Assembly (NCBI GenBank): GCA_021785115.1
Contig: JAJYGO010000172.1
Location: forward strand, 1 to 11,360
Source: Chloroflexota bacterium
Lineage (GTDB): Bacteria; Chloroflexota; Limnocylindria; Limnocylindrales; CSP1-4
DNA: 11,360 bases
Reading direction: 5' to 3'
The position numbers and the translations under genes are program-made. This document shows positions 6,442-11,360 of the stretch, one piece after another (the first letter of the stretch is position 1; each line of letters opens with the position of its first letter). The notes under the pieces were generated by a model. That model was not told where the DNA came from and did not search any database. It was given only the letters and a program-made list of their open reading frames with translations.

Positions 6442-6915
6442 CGAGATAGCGCAGCCGATCCCGCCCTTGCCACCACGATGTGGCGCGCCGCGCCGGTGAA
6501 CCGGCCCGAGGGCAGGATCCTCGGCGCGCAGTACGTCGGCGTCCTCGGCTCGGGCTTCACCCGGTACGACCTCACGGTGACGTCCGGGATGCCGAAGGAG
6601 CTGCTGGCGGGAACCGGTTGGCGGACCGGGACCGTCATCCACGGTCTCCTGCTCGGCGAGGGGGACGCCGCGTACGCGGGCTCGGGCGGGATCGCGATCA
6701 TGCGCGGCGATGCCGTCGACACGAAGGGCGCCCCGCTTCCGACGACGGTCACCATCCGCACGTCACCGGCCGGCGCGCGCGTGTTCGATGCCGGCACGTT
6801 CGCATGGGCAGACGGGTTCGCGCCGCCCGCGATTGCGCTCGGCGTGAGCGCGGCGAGCTTCGACCGCTTCAACAGGAACCTGCTGACCTGGTTGGGATTC
6901 CCGCCGAAGGGATGA
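6442..6915 (+). pseudogene. 5'-truncated fragment resembling the N,N-dimethylformamidase large-subunit C-terminal domain
   Basis: From ATG 6478 the frame encodes 145 residues: MWRAAPVNRPEGRILGAQYVG, then LLAGTGWRTGTVIHGLLLGEG, IAIMRGDAV, GARVFDAGTFAWADGF and the end FDRFNRNLLTWLG. From memory this matches the C-terminal end of the N,N-dimethylformamidase beta-subunit-like family (PF20254-like), whose members run to several hundred residues. Family-like sequence continues upstream of the ATG (DPALATTMWR), no ribosome-binding site precedes the ATG, and the stop of the flavin reductase lies only 63 bases away. I therefore read it as the tail of a gene whose front was deleted. The exact left breakpoint is uncertain. 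A short functional protein is possible but less likely. Confidence 0.6.
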
Positions 6916-6940
6916 GCGTCGGGCGGCCCGGGTTGCGGCC

Positions 6941-7366
6941 CTACTGCGTGGCGAGGCTCGCCGCCGGGGCGCGGAGCTCGGCCGGCCGCCACGTCCACGA
7001 CCACCGGGCGATCGCCAGGCAGCCGAGGGTCTCGAGGGCCGCGATGAACACGTAGTGCGGCGTGGCCGAGCCCAGCCCGAGCACGTATGCCACCGTCACC
7101 ACGGCGGCGGCGATGTTCGCCCACCGCGCGGTCCGCTGCGGCAGCAGCAGCGAGAGCAGGACCATCGCGATCGGCACCTCCGCGACGACCGCGGCGATCA
7201 GCAGGAAACCAGGGGTGATCTGGATGCCGTCCGCGCTGCCCGTCAGGACCTGCTGGAGCGTGCCCGGGCTCATGAACGACAGGATGTCCGCGAAGATCAT
7301 GTTGAGCATGACGAACACCCACGCCGCGGACAGGCGCGCCCTGATGCCGACCGGTTCGGTATGCAC
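6941..7366 (-). CDS. Small four-helix membrane protein, DUF6326-like
   Basis: A 141-residue integral membrane protein with four hydrophobic helices at about residues 12-32, 52-74, 80-99 and 104-121. The opening LSAAWVFVMLNMIFADILSFMSPGTLQQVLTG and the middle ITPGFLLIAAVVAEVPIAMVLLSLLLP resemble the DUF6326 family of unknown function. GTG 7366 is chosen because AAGGAG (7372-7377) lies 5 bases upstream. The frame is open to an ATG at 7438, but that start falls inside an operator and would add 24 low-complexity residues. It diverges from a TetR gene and shares two palindromic operators with it, so it is probably the repressor's target. It ends 25 bases from the convergent fragment upstream. Function and ligand are unknown. 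Confidence 0.85.
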   Translation of the reverse strand: MHTEPVGIRARLSAAWVFVMLNMIFADILSFMSPGTLQQVLTGSADGIQITPGFLLIAAVVAEVPIAMVLLSLLLPQRTARWANIAAAVVTVAYVLGLGSATPHYVFIAALETLGCLAIARWSWTWRPAELRAPAASLATQ

Positions 7367-7418
7367 GATGACTCCTTCGGCCGGACGGGGCGAGCCGGTG
7401 CCGGCGGGCGTCGATGCG

Positions 7419-7439
7419 GATACTAACGCTGTTAGCATC
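7419..7439. promoter_or_regulatory. TetR-type operator 1
   Basis: GAT-A-CTAAC-GCT-GTTAG-C-ATC, a 21-bp inverted repeat that is perfect apart from one inner pair. The core CTAAC-N3-GTTAG (7423-7435) recurs at 7458-7470, centres 35 bases apart. It lies 53 bases upstream of the membrane-protein start, and its left half reads TAGTAT on the minus strand, a possible -10 for that gene. Confidence 0.85.
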
Positions 7440-7456
7440 GACTGCAGGCATCCTGG

Positions 7457-7471
7457 ACTAACGGTGTTAGT
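7457..7471. promoter_or_regulatory. TetR-type operator 2
   Basis: ACTAAC-GGT-GTTAGT, a perfect 15-bp inverted repeat with the same core as operator 1. It lies about 51 bases upstream of the chosen TetR start. TAGTAT at 7468-7473 faces the TetR gene as a possible -10, mirroring operator 1. The 6-bp palindrome CTGCAG lies midway between the two sites. Confidence 0.85.
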
Positions 7472-7522
7472 ATGTCAAGCGGGCCGTTCGGCCCGTCCGG
7501 GAGCACACGACATGGAGGCGTG

Positions 7523-8209
7523 GTGCCGCGCAGGAAGCGCGAGGGTGAACCGTTCGAGACGGTGAGCCGCGAGCGCGTGCTGCGGGCGGCGGTCGCGCTG
7601 GTGGACGAGCGCGGGATCGAGGCCCTCACGATGCGCGATCTCGCCGGCCGGCTCGGCATCGAGGCCGCGTCGCTCTACAACCACGTCTCGGGCAAGGACG
7701 ACCTCCTCCTCGGGATGGCGGACCTCGTCATCGCGGAGATCGACCTGCCGTCAGAAGGCACGGGCTGGCGCGAGGCCATGCGACGCCGGGCCATGTCGGC
7801 GCGCCAGCTCTTCGCGCGTCACCCGTGGGCGGCCGCGCTCATCGACACCCGCATGCAGGCTCAGCCGAGCGGCCTCGCGTACGCGGACCGCGTCCTGGGC
7901 ACGCTCCTTCGCGCGGGCCTCTCTCCGGCCGTCGCGGGCAACGCGTTCCTCGTCCTCGACAGCTACATCTACGGCTACGAGCGCCAGCGGTCGATCCTGG
8001 CCAGGGATGACGGCGGCGACTCCACGGACACGGCGCAGGAGGTCGCCGATGCGATCGAGCCGGGCGCCTTTCCGGCGCTCATGCAGGTGGCGGCGGCGTA
8101 CGCGGAGGAGCCGTTCGACGAGGATGCCGGGTTCGCGTTCGGCCTCGACCTGCTGCTCGACGGGATCGAGCGGCTGCTGCCGGCAGGTCAGCCGCAGAAG
8201 AGGCCATGA
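7523..8209 (+). CDS. TetR/AcrR family repressor (TetR_C_1-like)
   Basis: A 228-residue TetR-family regulator. Residues about 15-62 form the N-terminal DNA-binding domain: RERVLRAAVALVDERGIEALTMRDLAGRLGIEAASLYNHVSGKDDLL. The rest is the all-helical ligand-binding and dimer domain. The segment WREAMRRRAMSARQLFARHPWAAALID and the later FLVLDSYIYGYERQ fit the TetR_C_1 group, which includes the tetracycline repressor. GTG 7523 is chosen because GGAGG is at 7514-7518. GTG 7520 and ATG 7472 are in frame, but the ATG abuts operator 2 and would add residues unlike the family. It diverges from the DUF6326-like gene across twin CTAAC-N3-GTTAG sites, the pattern of a local autoregulated repressor. The ligand is unknown. 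Confidence 0.93.
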   Translation: MPRRKREGEPFETVSRERVLRAAVALVDERGIEALTMRDLAGRLGIEAASLYNHVSGKDDLLLGMADLVIAEIDLPSEGTGWREAMRRRAMSARQLFARHPWAAALIDTRMQAQPSGLAYADRVLGTLLRAGLSPAVAGNAFLVLDSYIYGYERQRSILARDDGGDSTDTAQEVADAIEPGAFPALMQVAAAYAEEPFDEDAGFAFGLDLLLDGIERLLPAGQPQKRP

Positions 8210-8251
8210 TGGACGCGATACCTCCCTTGGCGGCGTGCGCCCGATACGTGT

Positions 8252-8273
8252 CGTGCGGCTGAACGGCCGCACG
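8252..8273. terminator. Hairpin between tetR-like and dehydrogenase genes
   Basis: CGTGCGGC (8252-8259), 6-base loop, GCCGCACG (8266-8273): a perfect 8-bp stem 43 bases after the TetR stop and 74 bases before the dehydrogenase start. No T-tract follows, so it may be a non-canonical terminator or an mRNA/protein-binding element. Confidence 0.4.
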
Positions 8274-8347
8274 CGCCTCGCGCTGCACGTCCGAATCGGC
8301 GCGACGGCGACCGTCGACCCTTCCTTCACCCGCACTTCGGAGCCTGC

Positions 8348-9394
8348 GTGACCATGCGAGCAGCGATCTTCAACGGACCGCACAGGATCGAATACGGCGA
8401 ACGGCCGGATCCGGTCATCCTGGAGCCGACCGACGCGATCGTGCGAGTCACGCTCGCGTGCGTCTGCGGCTCGGACCTCTGGTACTACCGTGGCCTCACC
8501 CCGCACGAGCGCGGCCCGATCGGGCACGAGTTCATGGGCGTGGTCGAGGAGGTCGGCGCGGCCGCCACCGATCTGGCCAGGGGCGATCTCGTGGTCGCGC
8601 CGTTCACGTACAGCGATGGCACCTGCCCGATCTGCCGGGCCGGCGTGACGTCGCAGTGCCTCCACGGTGGGGGGTTCGGAAACCACGGCATCGACGGGGG
8701 TCAGGGTGAGGCGGTCCGCGTGCCGCTGGCAGCCTCGACACTCGTGAAGGTGCCCGGCTCCGGTCATTCGGACGAGACCCTGCGCTCGGTGCTCGCGCTG
8801 TCCGACGTCATGTGCACCGGGCACCACGCCGCGATGAGCGCGGGCGTGAAGCCGGGCGACACAGTGGCCGTGGTCGGCGACGGCGCGGTCGGGCTCTGCG
8901 CCGTGATCGCCGCCTGCCGCCTCGGCGCATCGCGCGTCATCGCGCTCAGCCGCAACCCCGCGCGCCAGGCGCTCGCGCGAGCGTTCGGCGCGACCGACGT
9001 CGTGAGCGAGCGAGGCGAGGCCGCCAACGCCGCGGTGCTCGAGCTCACCGGCGGGCTCGGCGTGAACGCCGCGCTCGAGTGCGTCGGGACGGGGGAGTCG
9101 ATGGCGACCGCCTTCGCGATCGCGCGGGCGGGCTCGACGGTGGGGGCCGTCGGCGCACCGCACGACGTCCGGGTCCCGATCGAGACGGTGATCTTCAGGA
9201 ACGTCGGACTCCGCGGGGGTGTCGCGCCGGCTCGCGTGTACATCCCCGAGCTCCTCCCGGACGTCCTCGAGGGCCGCATCGAGCCGGGCCGCGTGTTCGA
9301 CTTCGAGACGGAGCTCGAGCACGTCGCGGAGGCCTACGCGGCGATGGACGAGCGGCGGGCGATCAAGAGCCTCCTGCGCGTGGGCGCGGCGTGA
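8348..9394 (+). CDS. Zinc-dependent alcohol dehydrogenase family (MDR) oxidoreductase
   Basis: A 348-residue medium-chain dehydrogenase oxidising an alcohol (or reducing an aldehyde) with NAD(P). The GroES-like catalytic domain has zinc ligands C40 (CGSD) and H60-E61 (GHEFMGVVEEVG). The structural-zinc loop, YSDGTCPICRAGVTSQC, has C93, C96 and C104, but D90 stands where the first cysteine is expected. The Rossmann fold has VAVVGDGAVGLCAV, and its second strand ends ALSRNPAR without the usual acidic residue, which may favour NADP. GTG 8348 has GGAG at 8339-8342, 5 bases away. ATG 8354 is equally plausible and gives the common MRAAIFNGP start. It lies 126 bases before a cupin gene on the same strand. 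Substrate cannot be read from the sequence. Confidence 0.93.
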   Translation: MTMRAAIFNGPHRIEYGERPDPVILEPTDAIVRVTLACVCGSDLWYYRGLTPHERGPIGHEFMGVVEEVGAAATDLARGDLVVAPFTYSDGTCPICRAGVTSQCLHGGGFGNHGIDGGQGEAVRVPLAASTLVKVPGSGHSDETLRSVLALSDVMCTGHHAAMSAGVKPGDTVAVVGDGAVGLCAVIAACRLGASRVIALSRNPARQALARAFGATDVVSERGEAANAAVLELTGGLGVNAALECVGTGESMATAFAIARAGSTVGAVGAPHDVRVPIETVIFRNVGLRGGVAPARVYIPELLPDVLEGRIEPGRVFDFETELEHVAEAYAAMDERRAIKSLLRVGAA

Positions 9395-9414
9395 CGGCCC
9401 ACGAAGGGAGTCCC

Positions 9415-9438
9415 ATGCCTGCGCACCGCGGCGAGTGA
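9415..9438 (+). other. Seven-codon open frame with a ribosome-binding site, possible leader peptide
   Basis: AAGGGAG (9404-9410) precedes ATG 9415 by 4 bases. The frame reads MPAHRGE and stops at the TGA inside the first copy of the tandem repeat. It could be a leader peptide, or the relic of an older start for the cupin gene. It could also be chance. Confidence 0.25.
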
Positions 9439-9484
9439 CCCTCCCGCGGAGAGTGACCGTCCCGCGGCGAGTGACCGTCCCGCG
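9431..9484 (+). repeat. Three tandem 18-bp repeats between dehydrogenase and cupin genes
   Basis: Copies at 9431-9448, 9449-9466 and 9467-9484 follow GCGAGTGACCGTCCCGCG, with one mismatch in the first copy and one in the second. A fourth, decayed start (GCGAGC) follows at 9485. Each unit contains TGACC, and the unit junctions make CCGCGG-type palindromes. It lies 35 bases before the cupin start and could affect its expression or simply be slippage. Confidence 0.9.
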
Positions 9485-9519
9485 GCGAGCTGACGGATCA
9501 GCGAACAGGAGACGAAGGA

Positions 9520-9921
9520 ATGGAGTTCACACCGAAGCCCCCGACCTCGAAAGCGCCGGCCGACACGTTCACCGGCGATGCCTGGGTCGACATGATCGTG
9601 CGTGGCGAGGCGCCGTCGCGCGTCCGCGCGGCGATCGTGCGCTTCGCGCCCGGCGCCAGGAACGCCTGGCATGTCCATGCCCTCGGGCAGACCGTGCACG
9701 TGACCGAGGGCGTCGGGCTCATCCAGTCGCGCGGAGGGCAGGTCGCCGAGATGCGTCCCGGCGACACGGTCGTCACGCCTCCCGGCGAGTGGCACTGGCA
9801 CGGCGCCGCGCCCGACCGGTTCATGACCCACCTCGCGATCTGGGAGGCGCCGGACGACGGAGGCCCGGAGACCGAGTGGGGCGACCTCGTCACGGACGAG
9901 GAGTACGGCGCCGCACCGTGA
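9520..9921 (+). CDS. Single-domain cupin, hydroxynitrile-lyase-like
   Basis: A 133-residue cupin. Motif 1 is NAWHVHALGQTVHVTEG with metal ligands H51, H53 and Q57, and motif 2 is PGDTVVTPPGEWHWHGAAP with H92 and a nearby H94. This set (H, H, Q, H) and the ending MTHLAIWE resemble the small manganese cupins that include the bacterial hydroxynitrile lyase of Granulicella (H53, H55, Q59, H94), so the fold and metal site are well supported. The family also holds proteins of unknown function, so cyanohydrin cleavage is only a candidate activity. ATG 9520 has AGGAG at 9507-9511, 8 bases away. It follows the dehydrogenase on the same strand after 125 bases containing an 18-bp triple repeat. The pair could act on related aldehydes. 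Confidence 0.9.
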   Translation: MEFTPKPPTSKAPADTFTGDAWVDMIVRGEAPSRVRAAIVRFAPGARNAWHVHALGQTVHVTEGVGLIQSRGGQVAEMRPGDTVVTPPGEWHWHGAAPDRFMTHLAIWEAPDDGGPETEWGDLVTDEEYGAAP

Positions 9922-9929
9922 GCGCTCAC
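9918..9929. other. 12-bp perfect palindrome over the cupin stop codon
   Basis: GTGAGCGCTCAC is perfectly self-complementary and includes the TGA stop. As RNA it would make only a very short hairpin, so a terminator role is doubtful. It could be a protein-binding site. Confidence 0.5.
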
Positions 9930-10326
9930 CGCGAGTCTGTCCAGGCCGGCCCCGACGCGCGCCGAGTACCGCAACGACGGTCTACGGTGTCACCACTGAG
10001 CCAGCCGAGCCCGAAACCCGGGGACCACGTGTCCGGCCGACAGTGCGTAGGTCGGGCCGAACGTCCACCTCGACGCGCCACGGCTGACGCTCCGGTGGTC
10101 GACGAGCCATGAGATTGGCACGGGGTGAATAGTGACCGACGCCCATTGCTGACCCGCGCGTCATCGCCTGGTGGACCACCCGCATCTGCTCGTCAGTCAC
10201 GACCATCGGCACGTTGCAGGTTGACTTGCAGGTTGCATGCTTGCGTGAAATGACAAGTCCGGTCCCTTGTGCCCGGCGATCGTGCGGGCCCCGGACCGAC
10301 GGGGGCGCCGTTCACTGCCTCCGCGG
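9922..10326. other. 405-base intergenic region, possible decayed gene and repeats
   Basis: No convincing gene. On the minus strand a frame starting near 10206 reads VVTDEQMRVVHQAMTRG, faintly like the N-terminal helix-turn-helix of some transposases, but the similarity fades within about 20-40 residues. A 10-bp direct repeat sits at 10214-10235 in a less GC-rich stretch (about 10210-10260) likely to hold the promoter of the sensor gene. GACTTG (10223-10228) and CAAGTC (10254-10259) form distant inverted arms. Confidence 0.5.
10214..10235 (+). repeat. 10-bp direct repeat upstream of the sensor gene
   Basis: TTGCAGGTTG occurs at 10214-10223 and 10226-10235, a 12-base period. It includes TTGACT (10221-10226), which could be a -35 element, but no good -10 follows at standard spacing. 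It could be a tandem binding site in the promoter of the downstream sensor. Confidence 0.6.
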
Positions 10327-11360
10327 ATGCGCGTGAGCGGCTACACGCTGACGCCCTCGGTCTGGCTGACCCTCGCGTCGGCGGGCTTCATGCTGCTGCT
10401 CTCAGCACTCCTGTGGCGTCGCCGCGACGTCCGAGGTGCACTGCCGCTGTCGATCCAGGCCGTCCTCATCGCGGTCCTGTGCGTGGCGCTGGCCGCCGAG
10501 ACGGCCGCCATCGACCCTGCGGAGCGCGCCTCCTGGTTTCTCGTCCGAAGCGCGCTCATCCTCCCGGGCGGGCTCGTCATTCTCTGGTTCGCCATCGAGT
10601 ACGCCTCGTTCGAGCGCTGGCTGACGCGCCCGGTGGTGGCGTTCTTCGTCGGATCGGTGGTGCTGCACCTCGCCCTGTACCTGCCGGGGGGTGGCACGCT
10701 GATGTGGTCGCGGGTGTGGTGGGACGGCGAGGAGCGCGGCACGCTGACGCTGCTCGGAGGCGTCTTCACCGCGGGCGCGCTGGCGGCCTTTGTGCTCGCG
10801 ACGGCGATCCTCCTCGTGCTGTTCGTCCGCTCGCCCGCGCACCGCGCGCCGGTCGCCCTCATCCTCGCCGGCCAGATTGCCGTGCGCCTCGTGTACCCGG
10901 TCGCGACGCTGAAGCTCATCGAGCTGCCCAACGCCGCGACCGTGCTCGTGTTCGACTTCGCCGCCCTCATGTACGCCGTGGCCCTGCTGCGGTTCCGCCT
11001 GTTCGACCTCGTGCCGGTGGCCCGCGAGACGATCCTCGCGCGCATGCCCGACGGCCTCCTCGTGCTCGACGGGCAGGGCAGGATCGCCGACCTCAACGAG
11101 GCTGCGCTGCGCCTGCTCGGACGTGACCGGTGCTCGATGCTCGGCCAACCGGCCGCACTGGCGCTGGCCGCCTCCCCCGATCTCGCGCGCTGCGTGCTCG
11201 ACGCGGACACCGCCGGCGAGGCCGCCTACGAGTCGTCCGACGGCACGCGCACCTGCCAGGTCAGCAGCACCCCGCTGGCCGACTGGCAGGGCCGGCCGAT
11301 GGGGCGGCTCGTCCTGCTCCACGACATCACGGCGCTGCGCCGCGTCGAGGCGCAGAGATC
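10327..11360 (+). CDS. 7TM-PAS sensor protein, probable histidine kinase, N-terminal part (3' end outside window)
   Basis: The visible 344 residues start with a multi-helix membrane domain (about 10-225) of the histidine-kinase N-terminal 7TM type (PF16927-like), with helices near 10-30, 41-57, 71-93, 102-119, 144-167, 175-195 and 203-222. It ends in the typical join RFRLFDLVPVARETILARM. A PAS domain follows (about 236-340): DGLLVLDGQGRIADLNEAALRLLG, then a second half ending GRLVLLHDITALRRVEAQR. The output domain is beyond the window. Histidine kinase, GGDEF or other outputs occur with this front end, so the exact class is open. ATG 10327 is used although its ribosome-binding site is weak (GGGGG 11-12 bases upstream). 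GTG 10282 and GTG 10333 are in frame. The 405-base gap upstream suggests its own promoter. Confidence 0.85.
   Translation, partial: MRVSGYTLTPSVWLTLASAGFMLLLSALLWRRRDVRGALPLSIQAVLIAVLCVALAAETAAIDPAERASWFLVRSALILPGGLVILWFAIEYASFERWLTRPVVAFFVGSVVLHLALYLPGGGTLMWSRVWWDGEERGTLTLLGGVFTAGALAAFVLATAILLVLFVRSPAHRAPVALILAGQIAVRLVYPVATLKLIELPNAATVLVFDFAALMYAVALLRFRLFDLVPVARETILARMPDGLLVLDGQGRIADLNEAALRLLGRDRCSMLGQPAALALAASPDLARCVLDADTAGEAAYESSDGTRTCQVSSTPLADWQGRPMGRLVLLHDITALRRVEAQR

Noticed and set aside
6916..6940. Terminator between the convergent remnant and the DUF6326-like gene
   Set aside because: Only a 4-bp GGCC self-pairing is visible; too weak to call.
7472..7522. ATG 7472 as the TetR start
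   Set aside because: It abuts operator 2, lacks a ribosome-binding site, and adds residues unlike TetR N-termini; GGAGG supports the GTG at 7523.
7751..9322. Long minus-strand open frame of 523 codons
   Set aside because: It lies antisense to the TetR and dehydrogenase genes, both of which show clear family motifs. Its Arg/His/Ala-rich translation is typical of a GC-rich shadow.
9431..9484. CRISPR array
   Set aside because: Units are directly tandem with no spacers and are only 18 bases long.
9219..10112. Plus-strand frame running through the dehydrogenase end, tandem repeats and cupin
   Set aside because: It is open only because of GC bias; it crosses two real genes in another frame and has no ribosome-binding site or motif.
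10269..11126. Plus-strand frame over the sensor gene
   Set aside because: Out of frame with the clear 7TM-PAS protein and Arg-rich throughout.

Overview
The window is GC-rich DNA (I estimate just over 70% G+C) with short intergenic gaps, GTG starts beside ATG starts, and several stop/start overlaps. The gene set is an ECF sigma factor with an RskA-type anti-sigma factor, a COG4315-type secreted repeat protein, a SufR-like regulator, TetR, a putidaredoxin-reductase-like flavoenzyme and a 7TM-PAS sensor. It suits a soil or aquatic high-GC bacterium such as a Chloroflexota (Limnocylindria-like) or Actinomycetota lineage. No rRNA or marker gene is present, so this placement is inference.

Layout. 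(1) 1-2587: a secreted COG4315-type protein on the minus strand (runs off the left edge) diverges from an ECF sigma gene and its overlapping membrane anti-sigma gene. The 302-base gap holds two divergent, similarly built promoter-like elements and a 13-bp direct repeat. (2) 2597-2615: a hairpin at a convergent gene junction. (3) 2606-6414: a minus-strand Fe-S-type ArsR/SufR-like regulator diverges from folE, a RibD_C/DHFR-like reductase and an FAD-NAD(P)H reductase. These three genes are coupled by 4-base and 1-base overlaps. The last one carries an apparent one-base deletion near 5278. (4) About 6442-6915: a 5'-truncated fragment resembling the C-terminal domain of the N,N-dimethylformamidase large-subunit family. 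(5) 6941-8209: a small DUF6326-like membrane protein and a TetR regulator, divergent around two copies of CTAAC-N3-GTTAG. (6) 8348-9921: a zinc MDR dehydrogenase and a cupin of the manganese hydroxynitrile-lyase-like type, separated by an 18-bp triple tandem repeat. (7) 9922-10326: a 405-base gap with small repeats. (8) 10327-end: the N-terminal part of a 7TM-PAS sensor protein.

How they work together. Three self-contained regulatory units stand out: sigma/anti-sigma with a probable secreted target; an Fe-S sensor facing a pterin/flavin redox operon; and a TetR with a small membrane protein sharing twin operators. The most interesting is the second. A GTP cyclohydrolase I with every expected catalytic residue is coupled to a RibD_C-type reductase and a flavin reductase under a probable Fe-S regulator, which suggests a redox- or NO-responsive reduced-pterin pathway. 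That function is inferred, not shown.
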